From assembly GCF_000972705.2 (NCBI RefSeq), contig NZ_LATL02000328.1, positions 1-12,431 of the forward strand: DNA of 12,431 nt, given 5' to 3'. Origin of the DNA: Limnoraphis robusta CS-951 (lineage in GTDB: Bacteria > Cyanobacteriota > Cyanobacteriia > Cyanobacteriales > Microcoleaceae). A program made the translations under genes and the position numbers. This document shows, one piece after another, positions 6,903 through 12,431 of this stretch. The notes beneath the pieces were generated by a model. That model did not search any database and had not been told where the DNA came from. It worked only from the letters and a program-made list of their open reading frames with translations. Each line of letters begins with the position of its first letter. Position 1 is the stretch's first letter.

Positions 6903-7573
6903 TCAGATAACTGTTCAATAAACTGCTGATGTTCAACTGTTGTTAAGCCCTGTTGACAAACTGCCAAAACTTTCGCCAAATCTCCCGACAACAACGCCGA
7001 AACATCTAACCATAACCCCGGAAAAACTTGACTACACAAAATCCCGTCAGCATTAACGTTTAGAAGTTTGTATTCTCCCTCCGTTAAACGATACCAATCA
7101 AATTCACCGTCATACACTCGCCAAACTAAATACTCTTGAACTTGATTGCGACGGTACGCTTTGAGTTTATCATGTAAATCAATTGATGCACTACTGGCGG
7201 CTATTTCTACAATTAATTCCGGCGCACCTTCTACATAGTCATCTTCGCTAATTCTCGACTGTCCCCCAACTTCAATTCTAAGTAGTGCATCGGGTTGGGG
7301 TTCGTTATCCGCATCGAGGCGAACTGTTGTATTATCAGCAATACCAACACCAGGCGTATTTGCGACATAGGTAAGTAGCCAACCCATAATTTGAGCATGA
7401 GGTTGACCATGATTACGATACCGTAAAGGTGAAGCCATGTAAACAACTCCTTCTATTAATTCCGCTTTCTTAATATCCGACATCGCCCGATAACGCCGTT
7501 CAAATTCTGCACGAGTCAGAGAGTCACCGCTTTCGAGGGGAGGAGTTGTTAAAGTTGGAGTTGTTAGAGTCAT
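6899..7573 (-). CDS. Uma2 family (DUF820) PD-(D/E)XK nuclease-like protein
   Basis: A 224-residue member of the Uma2 family, which is strongly expanded in cyanobacteria. Restriction-endonuclease-fold residues are visible: E41 in LIEGVVY, D95 in EPQPDALL, E123 in LIVEIAASSAS, and the D132...K136...Y140 helix DLHDKLKAY. The usual SPS after the IVE strand is replaced by AASSAS, a mild departure. The biochemical role of the family is poorly defined. The ATG follows the tgt stop by 12 bases, with GGAAA nearby, so it is probably read through from the tgt transcript. Its stop overlaps the GNAT stop in a shared TTAA. The N-terminal Thr/Pro-rich stretch (about 12 residues) is probably flexible. Confidence 0.92.
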   Translation of the reverse strand: MTLTTPTLTTPPLESGDSLTRAEFERRYRAMSDIKKAELIEGVVYMASPLRYRNHGQPHAQIMGWLLTYVANTPGVGIADNTTVRLDADNEPQPDALLRIEVGGQSRISEDDYVEGAPELIVEIAASSASIDLHDKLKAYRRNQVQEYLVWRVYDGEFDWYRLTEGEYKLLNVNADGILCSQVFPGLWLDVSALLSGDLAKVLAVCQQGLTTVEHQQFIEQLSD

Positions 7574-7585
7574 CGTGTTTCCAAA

Positions 7586-8767
<1,182 letters not shown>

Positions 8768-8856
8768 CTAGCAATTAGAGAGGATGGAGGGTCAAAAAAA
8801 CTAAAATTTGCCTTTCTTTTCCGGGTTTCCTTCTAATTTCTCATTCCTCATTGTCT

Positions 8857-9303
8857 CTAAAAAGGGCAGTCATCATCAAGCTGACTATCCCAGCTTCCCG
8901 ACAATACTTGATCCATGACGGCATCAAGTGCGGCGGCATTGAACGTGCGACTGGCGTGTTCTTCTAGGGGGCTAGAAAGCGGAATTAAGCGGAGTAAACG
9001 GCCATCTTCCACGAGATCGAAATAGGTTTCTTTCTCAGGAGATTGTTTCAGTTCGAGGTAGTCGAAACTGTTGACATTTAAGTAGAGGGCATGATTTGCC
9101 ACTAAAGTTGCTTGCTGCTCCGAGGAGAACACCTCTAAGACATAGCCTTCTGCCTCGCTACACACCTGTCCATCTTGGATATGAAGATAACGGACGCGGC
9201 CGAGATCAACAAGCAGTTTTTGCATATCAAGCTTGTTAACAACTATGCCTGTATCAATGATACACGGAGCAGACACCCTGCAATTCAAATGATCGTAACT
9301 CAT
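8857..9303 (-). CDS. Unrecognised 148-residue protein with SSB-like C-terminal tip
   Basis: I do not recognise a named family. The protein is soluble, with no signal peptide or membrane segment. It looks mixed alpha/beta, with strands such as YLHIQDGQV, YVLEVF, ALYLNV, and a repeated L(V/E)L pattern. It carries two early cysteines (C8, C14). Its last residues are WDSQLDDDCPF, an acidic run ending in Pro-Phe exactly at the stop, which resembles the C-terminal tip of bacterial single-stranded DNA-binding protein (DDDxPF). The rest shows no convincing SSB OB-fold signature. It precedes tgt on the same strand by 107 bases and may share a transcript. AGAGG lies ten bases before the ATG. The length and composition suggest a real gene. 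Confidence 0.75.
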   Translation of the reverse strand: MSYDHLNCRVSAPCIIDTGIVVNKLDMQKLLVDLGRVRYLHIQDGQVCSEAEGYVLEVFSSEQQATLVANHALYLNVNSFDYLELKQSPEKETYFDLVEDGRLLRLIPLSSPLEEHASRTFNAAALDAVMDQVLSGSWDSQLDDDCPF

Positions 9304-9967
9304 GGAGCAAAAGCCTCTGGTGTGATAAGTTCCCCTTGTGGCAACTCTATCTAGTCCAATTCAGCATTGTGGAAAAATATTTAACATGAAATTTTTTCCC
9401 ACACTTAAGTATATCCGAATTGAGATAGAAGTTGTCTATCTTGAGTCGCAGTTGCAAAATACTGCTTTTGTAGGTCATTGTTACGGAAGTTATCTTTACT
9501 TCAGACTGAATTTATTTTTTTCAGTCCGAGAAATAGTCATCCCTTCCTCCTTTAGAGCGCTGCCTAAAATCTATACAGAATTTAGGCTTAGAGAGTTTGA
9601 CTGGGTGTTACTGGTGATAACAGTACAGCCAACGCCCTAATTCTAGCAAAGGTCAGACAGAGAAATCTAATCAATGAATTGGATTACTCTGCTTTGGCTG
9701 CGGTGATCGCAACAACTTCCATGCTAATGAGAAAATCGGGATAGAATTTCACAAAATTGATCGAATTAGCACCCTTTGGAGAGAGGAAAATCTGACAACT
9801 CCCAAACGAGAGCAAACGATAGAGGGGTATTATTTAAATTGTGGCATAGCTGAGAAAATATTCATCCGATCTTCTGAGAAAATGCTGGAGACTCCCTCAA
9901 AACCCATCACAGAGACGGGAAAAATATCAGGTAAAGTAGAGAAAATCGACCCGACCCTGATGTTTCT
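9304..9967. other. Gene-poor gap with several small hairpins
   Basis: A 660-base AT-rich stretch between the divergent 148-residue gene and cobS. Four short stem-loops cluster in it: AGATAGA/TCTATCT (9423-9429 with 9435-9441), GAAGT/ACTTC (9486-9490 with 9498-9502), GACTGAA/TTCAGTC (9504-9510 with 9520-9526) and GCCTAAA/TTTAGGC (9562-9568 with 9581-9587). A 100-codon plus-strand frame (9338-9640) is open across them but has no recognisable family and is probably chance. The right half holds the probable gene remnant annotated separately. No cobalamin riboswitch box was seen upstream of cobS. Confidence 0.5.
9684..9833 (-). pseudogene. Possible C-terminal remnant of a RidA/YjgF-like protein
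   Basis: The minus strand is open for 49 codons between two TAA codons, with no start codon at its head. It ends GANSINFVKFYPDFLISMEV followed by VAITAAKAE. By eye this lines up with the end of RidA proteins (PARS-x-VEV-x-LP-x-D-x-LVEIEVIA), including the closing acidic/hydrophobic strand. The conserved RidA arginine of PARS would be Asn here. Just upstream, in another frame, EDRMNIFSAMPQF (about 9833-9880) resembles the preceding RidA segment (DMNDFAAMN), so a frameshift may separate the pieces. No N-terminal half is visible. The assignment rests on a short visual alignment and is tentative. Confidence 0.35.
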
Positions 9968-10768
9968 ATGGCACTCGACAGACAAATTGAGTCTATCAAA
10001 CAATTTTGGCAACAGCAGAGTACCGCCTTCGCCGCCGCGATCGCTTTTTATACCTGCTTACCTGTACCCCTCTCCTGGACGCTAGAATTTCGCGGAATTG
10101 CCCGACTCGCCCCTCTGATTGGTTTAATGATAGGCGCCCTACTCGGACTGATGGATGCAGGGTTACACCTCTTAGGGTGTCCACCCCTCCTGCGTTCGGC
10201 TTTAGTCGTCGTGGGGGGTATCGCCATTACGGGGGGATTGCATCTTGACGGGGCGATGGATACAGCCGATGGGTTAGCCGTGACTGACCCGAACCGCCGA
10301 CTCGAAGTCATGGCGGATAGCGTTACCGGTGCCTTTGGGGTGATGGCAGCCATCTCGATTATTTTACTCAAAACCACCGCCTTGAGGGATCTCGATGAAT
10401 ATCGCGCTTTGGCGTTGATGGCTATTGCGGGTTGGGGACGGTGGGGACAGTTAGTGGCAATTGCCCGTTATCCCTATCTCAAAGCCGTGGGAAAAGGGGC
10501 TTTTCACAAAGATTCGACTTATACTCCCTTTGACTTTATTCCCGGAATTCTGTTGCTCTTGAGTTTAAGCGGTTTACAAATTATACTGAACCCGAGTCGT
10601 TGGCTGGTTGCCGTCGGAATGGCTTTAGGCGGAGGTGCAGTTGCGATTCTGATTGGCGCTTGGTTTAATACTCGACTTGGCGGACATACGGGCGATACTT
10701 ACGGGGCGGTTGTCGAGTGGACAGAAACCTTTCTTTTGTGCTTGTTAGTCGCGTTGGAGGGGGATTAA
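9968..10768 (+). CDS. cobS: Adenosylcobinamide-GDP ribazoletransferase (cobalamin synthase)
   Basis: A 266-residue integral membrane enzyme that joins adenosylcobinamide-GDP to alpha-ribazole (or its phosphate), completing the cobalamin nucleotide loop. Family motifs: FYTCLPVP near the N-terminus, [15 protein letters not shown] (89-103) with its metal/phosphate-binding acidic residues, [11 protein letters not shown] (115-125), [23 protein letters not shown], and [13 protein letters not shown] (238-250). The length and hydrophobic segments match the family. The start at ATG 9968 is supported by the family-like N-terminus; no Shine-Dalgarno sequence is seen, and no other start lies close upstream in frame. 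The gene appears solitary, without other cob genes in the window, as is common in cyanobacteria with scattered cobalamin genes. Confidence 0.96.
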   Translation: MALDRQIESIKQFWQQQSTAFAAAIAFYTCLPVPLSWTLEFRGIARLAPLIGLMIGALLGLMDAGLHLLGCPPLLRSALVVVGGIAITGGLHLDGAMDTADGLAVTDPNRRLEVMADSVTGAFGVMAAISIILLKTTALRDLDEYRALALMAIAGWGRWGQLVAIARYPYLKAVGKGAFHKDSTYTPFDFIPGILLLLSLSGLQIILNPSRWLVAVGMALGGGAVAILIGAWFNTRLGGHTGDTYGAVVEWTETFLLCLLVALEGD

Positions 10769-11261
10769 ATCGCCTCGTCAAAAAAGGCAATCCCAAAGCT
10801 ATTCTCTGGCTATAAATTTAATCAAGAAAAAGCGATCGCTCTCGTTGATTTAATCATTATTTTTGGATGCGTCTCACCCCTTGCTTAGACCCACCAAGCT
10901 TATAGATCGGCTTCATTTTAGGGGGTTCTATACCCTTGATAGATAGAAAAAGTTAAGCATTCTTGTCACTTGAGTTGAAAGATGAACATAGAAGCAGTAT
11001 GATTATTATAGGCAATAGTCTATAGATTCAGGAGGAACAGTCTGTACAGTCAAGTTGGGATGCCTAAAAAGATTTGAGAGAATACAATAGAGAGGATGGG
11101 GACTCTCTAGAAAATAAGCTCCCTCTTTAACCCAAGTCCAGTTACCCGTCTGTCGATTGATCAGTCAATTTTCCGGAGAGGAAGATTTAAATCGGTAAGC
11201 ATAAGCGAGTTGTCAGAGAATGCCTGACTTTTACAGAATTGGAATCACAACTTTAACTAAG
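10769..11261. other. Intergenic gap between cobS and the tnpB element
   Basis: No convincing gene is seen on either strand. Just after cobS, AATCAA (10820-10825) pairs with TTGATT (10845-10850) around a HIP1 palindrome, with a T-rich run (TTATTTTT) shortly after; this may be the cobS terminator. A second stem, TAGAGAG/CTCTCTA (11088-11094 with 11103-11109), has an eight-base loop. A promoter-like pair and an AGGAGG (11030-11035) lack any start codon within range. Confidence 0.5.
10975..11003 (+). promoter_or_regulatory. Promoter-like TTGAAA-N17-TATGAT
   Basis: A -35-like TTGAAA and a -10-like TATGAT are separated by exactly 17 bases. The only downstream items before tnpB are an AGGAGG without a start codon and a small hairpin, so any transcript may be non-coding or may read into the element. 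In AT-rich DNA such pairs also arise by chance. Confidence 0.3.
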
Positions 11262-11318
11262 CCGACGGGAAGTCCCCCACCATAGCTGTACTCAGTTTGG
11301 TGGTGGGATGAAAGTCGG
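11262..11318. repeat. Nested imperfect palindrome at the element left end
   Basis: CCGAC (11262-11266) pairs with GTCGG (11314-11318) and, inside, CCCACCA (11276-11282) pairs with TGGTGGG (11301-11307) around an 18-base loop. The sequence is GC-rich compared with its flanks. Subterminal hairpins of this kind are the TnpA-recognised ends in the IS200/IS605 family; that role is inferred here from position. Confidence 0.6.
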
Positions 11319-11372
11319 GGAAAACGGAGGGACGTAGTTTTCCAAATCTTCCGATATCGTTACTGTTTTATG

Positions 11373-11390
11373 TATAATGCGGTAAGGAGG
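11373..11390 (+). promoter_or_regulatory. tnpB -10 box TATAAT and Shine-Dalgarno AAGGAGG
   Basis: A consensus TATAAT (11373-11378) preceded by TG lies 19 bases before the tnpB ATG. AAGGAGG (11384-11390) has ideal 7-base spacing to it. This is the strongest ribosome binding site in the window. The -10 to ATG distance implies a very short leader if this promoter is used. No clear -35 was found. Confidence 0.55.
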
Positions 11391-11397
11391 TATTAAG

Positions 11398-12431
11398 ATG
11401 CTACACAAAGCGGTCAAGGTTCGACTCTATCCAACACCAAACCAGCAGGTATTACTGTCTCAGCACTTTGGTTGTGCTAGATGGTGGTGGAATTACGGTC
11501 TAAATAAGTCAATCGAGACCTATAAAGAAACGGGGAAAAGCCTTGGTCAGTCAGCACTTAATGCCTTCTTACCAAAACTCAAAAAAGCGGAAGAAACCTT
11601 ATGGTTATCTGAGTGCTACAGCCAAGTATGCCACGCAACGACGCTCAATCTAACAACAGCCTACAAGAACTTTTTTGCAGGACGTGCTAGGTTTCCTCGT
11701 TATAAGTCGAAGCATGGTAAGCAGTCGATTCAGTATCCTCAGAATGTTAAGGTACTTGAGAATTTCGTTCAGTTTCCAGGTAAACTTGGCAAAGTTAAAG
11801 CTAAACTACACAGGGATATAGAAGGAAAAATAAAAACCGTAACAGTCAGTTTAGACCCATCAGGAAAATACTTTGCATCAATACTGACCGAAACCGAGGG
11901 TAAAAATCCAACGGTTTCAACTGAGGGTAGAGTAATTGGAATCGACTTAGGTTTGACTCATTTTGCTATCACCAGTGATGGTAATAAAGTGTCTAAGTAC
12001 AATAATCCTAGACATTTAGCTAAACATGAGAAAAACCTCAAACGTAAGCAACAGAAGTTAGCCAAAAAACAAAAAGGAAGTAATTCAAGAAACAAAGCTA
12101 AAAGAACTGTAGCTAAAGTGTACGAACGGGTAACAAAATCCCGTCAGGATTTTCTACATAAGTTATCAAGAAAACTCGTCAACGAGAACCAAGTTGTCGT
12201 AGTAGAAAATCTTAATGTCAAAGGCATGGTACGCAATCACAATTTAGCTAAAGCTATTTCTGATGCAGGATGGGGAATATTTACCAACTTTTTAGCCTAT
12301 AAGCTAGAACAGAAAGGCGGGAAGTTGGTAGAGATTGACCGATGGTTCCCCAGTTCTAAACTCTGCTCTAATTGCTATTACCAGATTGATGAGTTACCCC
12401 TTGATATTAGAGAGTGGACTTGTCCTCACTG
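11398..12431 (+). CDS. tnpB: TnpB, RNA-guided nuclease of an IS200/IS605-type element (3' partial)
   Basis: 344 codons are visible without a stop; the 3' end lies outside the window. It begins MLHKAVKVRLYPTPNQQ, the standard TnpB/OrfB opening, followed by the helical CARWWWNYGLN segment. RuvC-type catalytic residues: D183 in VIGIDLGLTHFA and E270 in VVVENLNVKGM; the third acidic residue should lie just past the window. The zinc-finger cysteines C323, C326 (CSNC) and C342 (TCPH) are present, with the fourth expected at the cut edge. TnpB is a cleaving nuclease guided by an omega RNA made from the element's right end, which would be downstream and is not visible. The visible part is intact, with no frameshift, and the start is fixed by an AAGGAGG seven bases upstream. 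Confidence 0.95.
   Translation, partial: MLHKAVKVRLYPTPNQQVLLSQHFGCARWWWNYGLNKSIETYKETGKSLGQSALNAFLPKLKKAEETLWLSECYSQVCHATTLNLTTAYKNFFAGRARFPRYKSKHGKQSIQYPQNVKVLENFVQFPGKLGKVKAKLHRDIEGKIKTVTVSLDPSGKYFASILTETEGKNPTVSTEGRVIGIDLGLTHFAITSDGNKVSKYNNPRHLAKHEKNLKRKQQKLAKKQKGSNSRNKAKRTVAKVYERVTKSRQDFLHKLSRKLVNENQVVVVENLNVKGMVRNHNLAKAISDAGWGIFTNFLAYKLEQKGGKLVEIDRWFPSSKLCSNCYYQIDELPLDIREWTCPH

Larger units (their letters stand above)
11262..12431 (+). mobile_element. Left part of an IS200/IS605-type element with lone tnpB
   Basis: A nested hairpin (11262-11318) lies just upstream of a tnpB gene, as at the left end of single-strand transposing IS200/IS605 elements. No tnpA transposase gene is seen upstream, so this is probably an IS1341-like, tnpB-only unit that would depend on TnpA supplied elsewhere. 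The true left boundary is uncertain, and the right end lies beyond the window. Confidence 0.7.

Noticed and set aside
9338..9640. 100-codon plus-strand open frame in the gap before cobS
   Set aside because: No ribosome binding site, no family resemblance, irregular composition, and it spans several hairpins; most likely chance.
9641..9967. Cobalamin riboswitch upstream of cobS
   Set aside because: Looked for a B12-box-like sequence and the surrounding fold; none was recognised.
9996..10377. Open frames on both strands inside the start of cobS
   Set aside because: Arg/Pro-rich shadows of the cobS coding sequence, which has firm family motifs.

Overview
The window looks like a piece of a filamentous-type cyanobacterial chromosome. 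Three things point there: an intact photosystem II gene (psbK), six copies of the cyanobacterial HIP1 octamer GCGATCGC (starting at 1174, 5919, 7679, 7968, 10037 and 10832), and several families common in cyanobacteria (pentapeptide-repeat membrane protein, Uma2/DUF820 nuclease, PIN toxin pair, orphan TnpB). The exact genus cannot be read from the sequence alone.

Layout. 15-1856 (-) is a large membrane protein with pentapeptide repeats on both sides of a hydrophobic core. A divergent promoter region (1857-2057) with two palindromes separates it from a stand-alone receiver-domain response regulator (2058-2483, +). A small glutathione S-transferase follows (2574-3134, +) and ends in a long structured hairpin with a T-tract (3155-3241). 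Convergent to it is psbK (3251-3388, -), a 45-codon gene. Next on the minus strand is an overlapping pair: a PIN-domain toxin (3751-4230) with a 71-72-residue probable antitoxin downstream (3555-3770). The plus strand then carries an ABC exporter half-transporter (4353-6212), a nested palindromic repeat (6242-6300) and a GNAT acetyltransferase (6333-6902). The GNAT gene shares its stop bases with a convergent Uma2-family gene (6899-7573, -). That gene sits 12 bases behind tgt (7586-8749, -), the tRNA-guanine transglycosylase of queuosine modification. Upstream of tgt is an unrecognised 148-residue protein whose C-terminus resembles the tip of single-stranded DNA-binding protein (8857-9303, -). 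A 660-base gap follows, with small hairpins and a probable broken RidA-like gene end. Then come cobS (9968-10768, +), the last step of cobalamin assembly, another gap, and the left part of an IS200/IS605-type element with a lone tnpB (11398 to the window end, +).

How the genes fit together. Most are independent housekeeping or accessory units. Recognisable couplings are the overlapping PIN toxin/antitoxin pair, the probable tgt-Uma2 transcript, and TnpB with its element end. The stretch between psbK and tgt (about 3.4-7.6 kb) has the content of an accessory insertion: a toxin pair, an exporter, an acetyltransferase, a Uma2 gene and a dispersed repeat. I found no CRISPR array, tRNA, rRNA or cobalamin riboswitch. 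No clearly new multi-gene system is evident. The least explained items are the SSB-like tail, the 87-base structured hairpin and the operator-like palindromes.
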